Of a stretch of DNA of 64,000 nucleotides, positions 35,812-46,775 are shown in pieces (position 1 is the stretch's first letter; each line of letters starts with the position of its first letter). Source of the stretch: Armillaria gallica (taxonomy: Eukaryota > Basidiomycota > Agaricomycetes > Agaricales > Physalacriaceae); the NCBI GenBank assembly GCA_037576215.1, contig JBANDB010000009.1:3782001-3846000 (forward strand). Direction: 5' to 3'. Made by a program: the position numbers and the translations under genes. The notes below the pieces were generated by a model that was not told where the DNA came from, made no database searches, and saw nothing but the letters and a program-made list of their open reading frames with translations.

Positions 35812-38800
35812 AGTTTCAGTAGTACTATTTTGCTAACGAATTACTACTGTATATCAAGTCGGGCCTTATTTGCTCTTAAATGATGACAATATTGCTTGAA
35901 AATCAACGTCGAATCTCGAATGCCACTGTCCTCAAATATTTCACCCTCATAACGTGTACCTATATCCGCTCCATTGATCGCCCTTCTCCGTTTTTGCATC
36001 AGCGAGTGTGGCAAATCGACCATTTTTCTCGCTTCCGATGATGGTAATATAGCCAATTATCTCGTCCCTCTCGCCTCTGTCTCGTTTTTTATTCTCTCTG
36101 TCCAAGAGAATTACGCAGATAATAGAAGATATCATCCCGAGGCCAATGTACATGAGAACCATACCTGATACGTCTCTGAGTTGACTGTCACATTGAACGG
36201 GAAGATTACGTTACTACGCACCGTGTCCTGTCCGAGGTAACGCCAAGTTTAGTCGGTAAGTCATGAACAGTCTGAGAAAGTATTTACCGAGTGTATACCA
36301 TGGCTTATCACTAGCACGGTACTATGGGAATTGATCGAAGGAGCCATTAAGATGTTAGTGCTCCTGGCGATACAACAAGGCACACACCACGTTTGAACTG
36401 ACGGCGCCGTTGAGACTCCCGCTGATAACAATTTTAGTTTCGGTCGAAACGAGCATGTACGAAGAACGTACAAGCTGATTAACATAGCCAGAGTAACGCC
36501 TCTCTTATAGGTGCCCTCGATATTATTAGAGAACCAAGCACTGTTCCCATGAGTTCGACGACTGATTATAGAGGGCAAATGACTCACACCGTGTTCGCTA
36601 GACAGTAAGAGGAGTCATATGGGAAAGCAGACTATGATACACAGTCACCAGCACTTACGAATAACAGGGAAAATCCCGCTTTTAGACCAAAGTCAGCCGC
36701 TGATAACACCATCCCGAGGGTAGACTTACCAAGCCGCAAGAAAGGTGGCAAAGTATGATAGTGGAGCACTTCTCGAGGCAATAAGAATGATGTATCCGGC
36801 CGCACCTATACAGTTATTGAGTACCAACCAAAATTAGCCATACGATGAGAAGGGCATACCAACGGAAAAGAACATGCTTTGTCAATTTCAGTCATGGGTT
36901 GTATGAAATCTATAAAGAATCGCACTTACATAGTGAGATAACCACGTTGACCCCGTCTGTCACCAAAGAAACCAACAATGCATGTTACGATGCAAGCGAA
37001 CACATAGATGGGAACAGTGAGGAGATTGGCCCGTGTGGCTGTATAACCTGTAGAATCAGAAAGACAAATCATTTACTATGCGAAACGACTGGCAGCGATA
37101 ATTCTTACCCAACTATCGGATGAGTAGTCCATAAGTCGTCAAAACCACATTCGACAGACAACAGCACGCTTACCTCGTTGATAATAGAGGGTAAAAACAA
37201 CGCGAATGCATACAGTGGCATAGCACTGCCAGCGAAAATCATCACTATGATAGACGGCTGATAAGCCAGCACCTGAGTGTCGAGACCATAACTTACTTCC
37301 GACCCAAGCCTTCCAATCAAGTAAACTCTGCTTTATGTATTTCATCTTGAATTTCTCCCCGGCTGCGCTGAACTGACAGTCTGCTTGCAGTCTCCGAATG
37401 ACTACAGTCCGCTCTGCTTCAGACAGAAACTTGGCCGTGTCAGGAAAGTCTTGGATAATCCAATATGAAGCGAGTGCTGCAACGACCGTGAGGAGGCCTT
37501 CGAGGATGCTGAGAAATGGATATAGTTAATTCCGCGGGTACAGTACGAAACAAGATAGCTCACAAGATCCAAGCCCAAGCGGGCTTTCCACCGACTCCAT
37601 CCATGTTTGATATAGCGGCCTGACAGTGGAGTAAATATTTATCTGGAAAGCGGACCTCACTGCCTCTTACCGCCAATAAGCCTCCGAATGCTCCAGATAC
37701 CGTAGCAGCGGAGAAGAAAAAAGCGGCCCGCAGTCCAAATTCAGTTCGCTTGTACCAACTTGAAGGAACAGGTGAGGATCTACTGAAACGGCCGAAAGCT
37801 ACTCACCATGAGAGGTAGAAGTTGACGCCTGGGTATAGGCAAGCCTCGAACATACCCAACATCCACCGCATACCTGTTACAAGCCATGTAAGAACCGCGG
37901 CGATGAGATGAATGATTGAGTTGTATTACCCAAAAGTCCGCCGTAGTTGTGCACTAAGCCTTGGACGGTCTGCTATTTTGAGCATGAAGAGTAACACATT
38001 AGAAGCGGCACACCATCATTATACCCCAAAGTAGCATGAGAGATGACAGCCAGAGAGATGGGCGCAGGCGTTTCAGAAACACATTCGAGGGGACCTTGCA
38101 CAGTTCGTTAGCACATACAAACGTTGAGAGGATCACAACGTCTGTTAATACCTCAAACAATGCATAGCTGAAAAGGCATTAGTAACGTCTATGTATACGG
38201 ATGAAACGAAATACCTGAAGAAAAAAACTGTCAATGCAAGAAGGTATTGACTGTCCGTAATGTGCAAGTCGTCTTCGAGGTGATAGAGCTACAATCAACG
38301 ATAGTCGTATCAATAGGCTGGTTTCCAGTATAGCGTACCCAGACCTTGGCGCTATTGCAATACAGGTGAGTATGACTGCGGAAGGAAACACGATGATTGA
38401 ACGTACTTTCCAATACTCGTACGATCCAAAAAACTAAGCAAGTACAAAAAAGACAGCCAAGGTACCAGAGCGATGTCAATCTTCCGCAAGAGCTTTCTTT
38501 CATCTACGCCGCTTATATCGACATGACCATTGTACAGGTTACCGTCATCGAAGGATTTGGATACCTTGGAAGAAACTGAGGACTCAACAGTATCCATGGG
38601 GGATGGTATGAGTTTGAAAGTGACTTGAAAGGCTTTTAAGTGCTTAAACCAGGAATGATCCTGTTCAGATGGGATTAATGCCGGCCCCGAATATCAGCTA
38701 AACATGAATGAATGACAGTCAGAAATCGTCTCATACTCAGCGGCAATGGAGCTAGATGGTACTCTGAATAGACATGAATCAGGCGGCGCCGCGATGCTGA

Positions 38801-38922
38801 TCCGCCCACATTTTTTATAAGTAATACAGATCGGGATATCGTTATTGGAAGCCTCCAGTGTCGTACTCACTACTCAATCAGCAGTCCAACTGCCTCGTAG
38901 ACGTTACATACAGCTTGAAATT
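35811..38922. repeat. Segmental duplication, unit B
   Basis: These 3.1 kb are nearly identical to 40722-43884, introns and flanks included. The left edge is at AAGTTTCAGTA and the right edge at GCTTGAAATT, where both copies diverge abruptly. Intronic identity as well as exonic identity points to a recent event. Confidence 0.9.
35947..38597 (-). CDS. Major facilitator transporter, DAL5/TNA1-like (copy B)
   Basis: ATG 38597 opens MDTVESSVSSKVSKSFDDGN and continues DERKLLRKIDIALVPWLSFL, YLLSFLDRTSIG. Downstream exons give YHLEDDLHITDSQYLLAL, VPSNVFLKRLRPSLWLSSLM, FSAATVSGAFGGLLAA, ERTVVIRRLQADCQFSAAGE, MPLYAFALFLPSIIN, a YVFACIVTC segment in another exon, and NNIEGTYKRGVTLAMLIS. The C-terminus ends DQWSGYRYTL at 35947-35949. 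All recognisable exons are open, so the copy looks functional. The family is the ACS branch of the major facilitator superfamily; the substrate is unknown. The protein is nearly the same as copy C and more distant from copy A. The N-terminus differs from copy C by small substitutions such as DTVESSV against DPVGSSI. Confidence 0.88.
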
Positions 38923-39063
38923 GTGAAGTAATAGTGAGAGCCGAGGAGAACAAATTGAAGTTATTGAACGATGCTACCTTTGCCTAACAACTGAAGATCT
39001 CGTTGCCGACTGCACTGTGATGGGCGACACTTAATATTTCCAGCGATTTTTGATCCCAACTCA
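38923..39063. repeat. Right member of ~140-bp direct repeat
   Basis: This is the second copy of the element at 35677-35811, in direct orientation, starting GTGAAGTAATAGTGAGAG immediately where homology between duplication units B and C ends. It carries an extra AAGTTATTG relative to the left copy. Confidence 0.85.
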
Positions 39064-39452
39064 CTAGTGGAGTGAGGCCATCGCATTCGTGTGGCAGGAC
39101 CGAGTCCTATGCTTCTATTCATAAGTCGGCCCAGTAGTGTATGAAGACGTCGGGTTTTTACCTGCGCTGTCTCGTGTCGTATCTGGCACCCCGTCGATGC
39201 ACCCTTGGAGACGCGACCGCCTACTTAGTCGTATGCCATCGTTGTAACGCACACCTCTAATTGTCTGCATGAAATGTTTCTCCGTAATGCACGACAGTGA
39301 CGACACCCACTCTATAATAGACTACTGTCCACTATCCATCAACTACGATCTGTACAGCTTCGTCAGGCTTGGTAGTCATATACGCGGTGGCTACGCCACG
39401 AAGATCGTCATAAGTGATGGGGCTGAGTGGTATGTGTATCTCCTGTACGCGT
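39064..39452. other. Spacer between duplication unit B and kinase remnant
   Basis: About 390 bases show no recognised gene. The minus-strand frame at 39115-39306 has no family resemblance. The sequence is unique within the window. Confidence 0.4.
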
Positions 39453-40400
39453 TTAAACCACAGCTATGGGGAGAGCATCCGCCTCCTCTACAACTTTGAG
39501 CTTCTTGATGGATACGTCGAAAGGGCAATCGGAGACAACCTGTGGAATGGAAGATGAGCAACGACATTGGGATTCAGGAATGCACACGCACAAGTTGAAT
39601 CCAAGAATTGGCCAGTCAATGGGCTCACCGAGAGCTGTTGCGATCCAAAGTCTTCGCCGGTGTAGCATATCATCTGATGGAGCATAAAGTTTGGCTCATC
39701 TAGGCCATATTTTGGGTATGGTACATGCTTGAAGAGAGCACTGCCGGTGATGAGTTCAAAGATCTTTGGATATGCGTTCATTGACAAGGCGAAGGCGGAT
39801 AGAAGAGAATAACACGTACCAAGCATCCGAACGTCCATATGTCCGGCTTTCCATCCCACGATCCATCAATAATTATTTCGGGAAGAAAGCGATAAATGGG
39901 AAATTTCTTTGACTGCGGGTGTCGATGAGCTGCGCTGTAAGAATAGGTGAGAAATGAAGCAGCACACGTAACATGTTTGAGGTTACCGCTGTCAAAGTCG
40001 GCCACAACAAAAATCTGCTGCATGGCCTCTTGCAGAGTGGGGATCGGAAGTGACTGCGATCGCGGCATGTACTAACCGATCATGAGAGTATTCAAGGGGT
40101 TGTCGAAGAGACGGGGTTGGACGCGAGAAGCTTGTCGATGTCTTCGGTAGACATAGTAGTTTCTAAGAAAATGTTATCGTGCTTCAGATCGTTGTGCACG
40201 ACCCCACGACGGCGGCTGGGTGCATGAGCGATACCTCGAAATAGGTGCAAGATGATACATTTGCCGAGAGGAAAAGGAAAGATGTCGCGCTTCACAAACA
40301 GTGACTTTACGTCTCCGCCGAGAGCCTTCGTGACAAGGGGTGTTGACCTGCACTGCCGTTGCCGGGAAAGGTGAAATGGTAAGCTGAAGACAGAATAGAC
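39453..40400 (-). pseudogene. Truncated SRPK-like protein kinase remnant
   Basis: Only the C-lobe of a serine/threonine kinase can be read. In order it has LFRGIAHAPSRRRG, the catalytic loop VVHNDLKHDNIFLE, VVADFDSGNLKHV at the place of the DFG motif (here DFD), FLPEIIIDGSWDGKPDIWTF (the APE and DxWxxG region), GCL joined across an intron to IFELITGSALFKHVPYPKYG, and trailing sequence. In agaricomycete SRPK-type kinases the same order follows a full N-lobe with a Gly loop and VAIK lysine. No such N-lobe is found upstream, where the sequence runs into low-complexity repeats. The DFD change would be expected to impair magnesium binding. The fragment lies between two recent transporter copies, consistent with rearranged DNA. 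A pseudokinase gene with an unread first part is the alternative. Confidence 0.65.
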
Positions 40401-40517
40401 TAGAGCTCCAAGCTCCCAAACGCGACCTCGTTCGACAATGTTGGTATAATGGCCGCTAAGGACCTTGAGGCAGCAATGGAAGCAAGCAACCGGAATTCGC
40501 AGAAACCGTAAAGGAAC

Positions 40518-40690
40518 GGGACTGAATAGAAATTAATCCCGCGCTGAGCTGAAGGAAAGGATCGGAGGATGAGGTCGGGCAAAGGCGGGACTGAATAGAA
40601 ATAATTCCCACGATAAGCTCAGGCGAATGAGGCGGCAAATGCCGTGATTCCGCAAATAGAATTTCCCACGGTAAGTTCAGGTTTGCATAA
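40518..40690. repeat. Imperfect tandem repeat, three units
   Basis: Units start at 40518 (GGGACTGAATAGAAATTAAT), 40587 (GGGACTGAATAGAAATAATT) and about 40644 (shorter and more diverged). Each contains an AATAGAA core, then TCCC(A/G)CG and an AGCTCAGG-like end. The spacing is about 57-69 bases. They lie just upstream of the kinase remnant and beside the left edge of duplication unit C. Confidence 0.7.
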
Positions 40691-40721
40691 TGACCGAAAG
40701 CCTATATACATAGGACTCGGA

Positions 40722-43700
40722 AAGTTTCAGTACCAATTTGCTAACGAATTGCTACTGTATATCAAGTCGGGCCTTATTTACTATTAAACGACGACAATAT
40801 TGCTTGAAAATCAACGTCGAATCTCGAATACTACTGTCCTCAAAAATTTCACCCTCATAACGTGTACCTATATCCGCTCCATTGATCGCCTTTCTCCGTT
40901 TTTGCATCAGCGAGTGTGGCAAATCGACCATTATTCTCGTTTCCGGTGATGGTAGTCTCGCCAATTATCTCATCCCTCTCACCTCTGTCTCGTTTTTTAT
41001 TCTCTCTATCCAAGAGAAATAGGCAGATAATAGAGGATATCATCCCGAGGCCAATGTACATGAGGACCATACCTGATACGTCTCTGAGCTGACTGTCGCA
41101 TTGAAATTAAGTTACTACGCACCGTGTCCTGTGAGAAGTAACACCAAGTTTAGTCAGTAACTCCTGAATAGTCTGAGAAAGTATTTACCGAGTGTATACC
41201 ATGGCTTATCACTAGCACGGTACTATGGGAATTGATCGAAGGAGCCATTAAGACGTTAGAACTCCTGGCGATACAACAAGGCACACACCACGTTTGAACT
41301 GACGGCGCCGTTGAGATTTCCACTGATAACAATTTTAGCTTCGGTTGAACGAGCATATATGAAGAACGTACAAGCTTATTATCATACCCAGAGTAACGCC
41401 TCGCTTATAGGTGCCCTCGATATTATTAGAGAACCAGGCACTGTTCTCATGAGCTCGACCACTGTTTATAGAGGGCAAATGACTCACACCGTGTTTGCTA
41501 GAGAGTAAGAGGAGTCGCATGGGAAAGCAGAACATGATACACAGTCACCAGCACTTACGAATAACAGGGAAAATCCCGCTTTTAGACCAAGTCAGTCGCT
41601 GAGAACGTCATCCTGAGGGCAGACTGACCAAGTCGCAAGAAAGGTGGCAAAGTATGATAGTGGAGCACTTCTCGAGGCAATAAGAATGATGTATCCGGCC
41701 GCACCTATACAGTTATTGAGTACCAATCAAACTTGGCCATACGATGAGAAGGGCATACCAACGGAAAAGAACATGCTTTGTCAAATTCAGTCATGAGTCG
41801 AATGAAATCTATAGAGGATCGAACTTACATATTGAGATAACCACGTTGACCCCGTCTGTCACCAAAGAAACCAACAATGCATGTTACGATGCAAGCGAAC
41901 ACATAGATGGGAACAGTGAGGAGATTGGCCCGTGTGGCTGTATAACCTGTAGAATCAGAAAGACAAATCATTTACTATGCGGAATGACTGGCGACGATGA
42001 TTCTTACCCAACTATCGGATGAGTAGTCCATAAGTCGTAAAAACCACATCCGGCAGACAACAGCACGCTTACCTCATTGATGATAGAGGGTAAAAACAAC
42101 GAGAATGCATACAATGGCATAGCACTGCCAGCGAAAGTCATCACTATGATAGACGGCTGATGAGCCAGCACCTGAGTGTCGAGACCATGACTTACTTCCG
42201 ACCCAAGTCTTCCAATCAAGTAGACTCTGCTTTATGTATTTCATCTTGAATTTCTCCCCGGCTGCGCTGAACTGACAGTCTGCTTGCAGTCTCCGAATGA
42301 CTACAGTCCGCTCTGCTTCAGACAGAAACTTGGCCGTGTCAGGAAAGTCTTGGATAATCCAATATGAAGCGAGTGCTGCAACGACCGTGAGGAGGCCTTC
42401 GAGGATGCTGAGGAATGGATATAGTAAAGTTCACGGGTACAGTACGAAACAAGATAGCTCACAAGATCCAAGCCCAAGCGGGCTTTCCACCGACTCCATC
42501 CATGTTTGATATAGCGGCCTGACAGTGGAGTAAATACTTGTCTGGAAAGCGGACCTCACTGCCTCTTACCGCCAATAAGCCTCCGAATGCTCCAGATACC
42601 GTAGCAGCGGAGAAGAAAAAAGCGGCCCGCAGTCCAAATTCAGATCGCTTGTACCAACTTGAAGGAATAGGTGAGGATCTGCTGAAACGGCCGAAAGCTA
42701 CTCACCATGAGAGGTAGAAGTTGACGCCTGGGTATAGGCAAGCCTCGAACATACCCAACATCCACCGCATACCTGTTACAAGCCATGTAAGAACCGTGGC
42801 AATGAGATGAATGATTAGGTTGTATTACCCAAAAGTCCGCCGTAGTTGTGCACTAAGCCTTGGACGGTCTGCTATTTTGAGCACGAAGAGTAACAAATTG
42901 GAGGCGGCACACCATCATTATACCCCAAAGTAGCATGAGAGATGACAGCCAGAGAGATGGGCGCAGGCGTTTCAGAAACACATTCGAGGGGACCTTGCAC
43001 AGTTCATTAGCACATACAAGCGTTGAGAGGATCACAACGTCTGTTAATACCTCAAACAATGCATAGCTGAAAAGGCATTAGTAACGTCTATGTATACGGA
43101 TGAAACGAAATACCTGAAGAAAAAAACTGTCAATGCAAGAAGGTATTGACTGTCCGTAATGTGCAAGTCGGCTTCGAGGTGATAGAGCTATAAACAACGA
43201 TAGTCGTATCAATAGGCTGGTTTCCAGTATAGCGTGCCCAGACCTTGGCGCTATTACGATACAGGTGAGTATGACTGTGGAAGGAAACACGATGATTGAA
43301 CGTACTTTCCAATACTCGTACGATCCAAAAAACTAAGCAAGTACAAAAAAGACAGCCAAGGTACCAGAGCGATGTCAATCTTCCGCAAGAGCTTTCTTTC
43401 ATCTACGCCGCTTATATCGACATGACCATTGTACAGGTTACCGTCATCGAAGGATTTGGATACCTTGGAAGAGATCGAGGACCCAACAGGATCCATGGGG
43501 GATGGTATGAGTTTGAGAGTGACTTGGAGGGCTTTTAAGTGCTTGAACCTGGAATGATCTTGTTCAGATAGGATTAATGCCGGCCCCGGATCAGCTAAAC
43601 ATGGATGAATGACAGTCAGAAATCGTCTCATACTTAGCGGCGTTGGAGTTGACAGGTTGCGCGCAATTACTTGATATAGACAGCCGCTCCTGAGACCTGG

Positions 43701-43884
43701 CGCCTCTGGAGCTAAATGGCACTCTGAATAGACATGAATCAGGCGGCGCCGCGATGTTGATCCGCCCACATTTTTTTAATAAGTAAAACAAATCGGGATA
43801 TCGTTATTGGAAGCCTCCAGTGTCGTACTCACTACTCAATCAGCAGTCCAACTGCCCAGTAGACGTTACATACAGCTTGAAATT
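40722..43884. repeat. Segmental duplication, unit C
   Basis: This copy matches 35811-38922 through exons and introns. Compared with unit B it has an extra block of about 60 bases near 43640-43715 in the transporter 5' region and a few small intronic indels. Its right edge stops about 20 bases short of the TRAPPC12 stop codon. Confidence 0.9.
40855..43496 (-). CDS. Major facilitator transporter, DAL5/TNA1-like (copy C)
   Basis: ATG 43496 opens MDPVGSSISSKVSKSFDDGN, then DERKLLRKIDIALVPWLSFL as in copy B. The exon order and splice sites are those of copy B: VPSNVFLKRLRPSLWLSSLM, FSAATVSGAFGGLLAA, MPLYAFSLFLPSIIN, NNIEGTYKRGVTLGMIIS, and DQWSGYRYTL at 40855-40857. No stop or frameshift was seen in the exons that could be read. 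It belongs to the same ACS-type transporter family. Because it abuts TRAPPC12 without the 140-bp repeat, this may be the older location and copy B the derived one, but the direction of duplication is inference. Confidence 0.88.
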
Positions 43885-43902
43885 CCTGATAAAAAAGAGC
43901 AA

Positions 43903-46218
43903 TCAATTCGTAGGCATCTTCAAACATGTCGTCCTCAGTCCATCCCCGCTCCACTGTGCAACTTCAATAAGAAGGTCTCTCTTCTTATCCGCTCCAGTCG
44001 CAGACCGTAGCTCGTATAGCGTGGCTGAAACGCAATGCTTAGAGTTAATCAATACCAGTGTGTTCAATTACGTACAAAGGTTAAAGAGGAAGGGTTCTGC
44101 AACCACAACACTTGATGGAGACGTCTTTAAAGCCTTTTCAAGCACCTCGATACCCTGGCGGCACGGGTCAATCGTGACAGATAGAGCAACGAGAATATGT
44201 ACCTCTTTGAGCTTGCCTTGTCCCAAAAGTGTGACCGCCAAATTATTCACCACCTTTAGCGTAATTAAATCAATGTCTGCAAAGTCTCTGTGAGTAGGCC
44301 AGTCACTGACTGCGTAATTCTCGGCGTCCTTTTCCAGAATCCTTCTCAAGACATCGCTGGCTCGTTCCCACTGACCATTGGCTGACGCCAACAGAGCCGC
44401 ATTTAGATCCTTTGCCGAAGGGTCTACAGATGGGTCCGCGGCGACGATAGAAAAATGCTTTGTGGCCATATCAATTTGTCCCGCTTGTAAATAAATCCTG
44501 GCAATCGTGGAACGGAGCGCAGACGACGCCGAGGCGTTCTGATTGCACAGCGGCTCCAACAGCTTTGTCGCCGCACCAAAGTCCTAGACAACTCAATCAG
44601 AGGAGACAAATATTACAGAAGGCACACACAGACATTCATTTCCATCAATTGGGAAGCCATAATTAAGGCTAATCTCGCTCCGCGCTCTTTCCACATCGCC
44701 ACGGATGTGGGGTCATTCTTCGACGTACGCGATTTTGTCCTGCATTTGCTCAGGAGTGAACACAATAGATCAAGATATCCAATATGATCGCCTGCCCAAT
44801 ATTTTAGACGCGCATGCATGACTTCCAACTCGAATGGAAGAATCCGCTCAAAGACCCACTCCCGTGCTGAGGGTGGCGCAATGCCGTTCAAGACTGAAAA
44901 TAGATTGGTACATTCTGCTGATGTTTGGTTGAAGAGGCGGAGGCGAGCTAGACACGCTAAACGTAGATACCAAAGCTAGGGAGACGCTATGTTTAGAATA
45001 AGATAGCGAACCCGATAAAGTGACATACACCCAAAATTGAGGTCAAGTCTTCTGGGTCCGAGGTAACGAGTCTATCACGAGCCATTCTCGCAAGTGCCCT
45101 CCAACTGTTCGTCATCTATGCAGAGTAAAATTTCAACCTCGCACGATCTCTCAAGACTTGTAAACTTACGACGAGGGTATGGAAATTGGTGTGCTGCCAC
45201 TCGCCAGTTGAATCTCGAAAGGGACGCTTATCAGGCGGATAAATATATTTGGTGAGAAGAGTAGTCAAAGGATCAGTCTAGTACGGGTCGTGTATGTTAA
45301 CCGTTTGAAAAGCCACCACGTCAATGTGTATGAAAGAGGGCGGCGCACATTCGGGATGGGTAGGAACATCGTGGGTAGCACGAGTCCCGGTAAATACAAG
45401 TCCGGTGCTTCGTCTTCATCTGGGTCGGTGTCTACTTGGGAGGGTGGAGGTGGCGGCACGTCTTTGTTAATGTTCAACAAAGGCGAAGCTAGTGAAGCTG
45501 CAAGGGGGATCTCCTCAGCGGGCGTCATACTCTGCCGCGAGGTAGAGAGCTGCGGCGACCCATCATTGTTGGAGCTCTTCTCATCGTCATCATCGATGAG
45601 GAAAGGGTCCGGAACGTCCGGGTGGTTGTAGACCGACGTGAACAGAGCAGATGATGATCCAGCTTCATCTGCGGTCTTGAGGTCCTCACCTGACTGTGTC
45701 TCCTCAGCGACAGTCTCGACACTTTCCTGTTTCCTTTCTTTCTTCTGCTCGTCATACTCATCAACTGTCACATCAACAGACACCTCCTCAATCAGCGGTG
45801 CTGCTGGCACATCATGCTGCCCCATACTCTCACCTGCAGTCGTCCGCGACTGAACTACATCGCTCGACATGCCTGACGACGACGACGAGTGTGTAGTGTC
45901 GTAGGAATGATGACTGGCCCGGCCGATAGTCCCAACGTTCAGACGCCCGAGTGAATCCCTGCTGCCGTACACCTTTGCGTTAGAATAGGTGAAGGAATGA
46001 AGAGAGTCAGCGTCGGGGAGGGTGGAGGTGGAAGGAAGAGTGACAATGTTTGGCTTCGAGGGCGTCGACATACTGGGACTCGGGAGGATTACGTGAGACG
46101 AACCCCAGCGCCTTACGGCCCGCTGGACTCCCCTCTTCATCTTCTTTGCCATATTCTTTAATGGCGAACGGCGGGGACTCTGGGCGCTGGGTTCCGCATT
46201 GCCAGAGGTAGAGGGCAT
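43903..46218 (-). CDS. TRAPPC12: TRAPP complex subunit 12
   Basis: ATG 46218 opens MPSTSGNAEPSAQSPRRSPL, a basic, disordered, Ser-rich N-terminal half of about 270 residues. The family signature follows, YLPGLVLPTMFLPIPN, joined across an intron (ending about 45278) to TDPLTTLLTKYIYPPDKRPF. The C-terminal half is a TPR solenoid: WVFERILPFELEVMHARLKY, LRSTIARIYLQAGQIDMATK, LNAALLASANGQWERASDVL and VVNNLAVTLLGQGKLKEGIE. It ends LRTTCLKMPTN at TGA 43903-43905. TRAPPC12 belongs to the TRAPPIII-type tether that activates Rab1/Ypt1 in membrane traffic and autophagy. The stop lies about 20 bases from the breakpoint of the transporter duplication, so its 3' untranslated region reaches into duplicated DNA. 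Confidence 0.9.
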
Positions 46219-46775
46219 GATGTGACTTGATAATAATATTGCGGATGCTCCTTGGGCGTCCTCGAAACTGCTTTTTTATATTTTTCGGCGTCTCTCGGGA
46301 CTCTGAAAACAATGGATCTAATCGAAATCAGACCGAGAATAATGGTCACTAGATCAGTAGTGATAGGATGATTGCGGAGTCCACAGATGTGGAACCTGGC
46401 TAGAATTCTCCAGGTCGCATCATCAATTCAACGACGATGCGGTGCGGGGGCCTCTGAAGGGCCTCGACAGGGCGAGCACCGGGTCCTGGATTGTATCAAG
46501 CTTACCCTGACACTGCACCGCGTCTAAATGGTTTCTCGGGTGTCCGTTGCTTCTGTTATTGCCACAACGAGAAGTGCATATGTGCCATCTGGAATAGATT
46601 ATGAAGGTCCCTGATGTATATTCCATATGAAGAGCGCGACAATGAATGGACATGATATGATATCTGATATGAATACAGAATGACTGGATGACTGATATAC
46701 GTACGAACTCCTTCAATGCTCTACTTACTTCCGAAAATGATGCAGTTTGACGGCCCTAAAACACCATTCGGACCA
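46219..46775. other. Spacer between TRAPPC12 and KAR9-like genes
   Basis: About 560 bases hold the TRAPPC12 promoter and the KAR9-like gene 3' region. No conserved coding sequence was seen. Several overlapping ATATGA/CATATG words occur at 46600-46670. Confidence 0.45.

Noticed and set aside
45265..46218. Stand-alone 317-residue gene ending PNVRRPLSYTLTWW
   Set aside because: The tail after MFLPIPN is intronic; splicing to TDPLTTLLTKYI makes it the N-terminal half of TRAPPC12.
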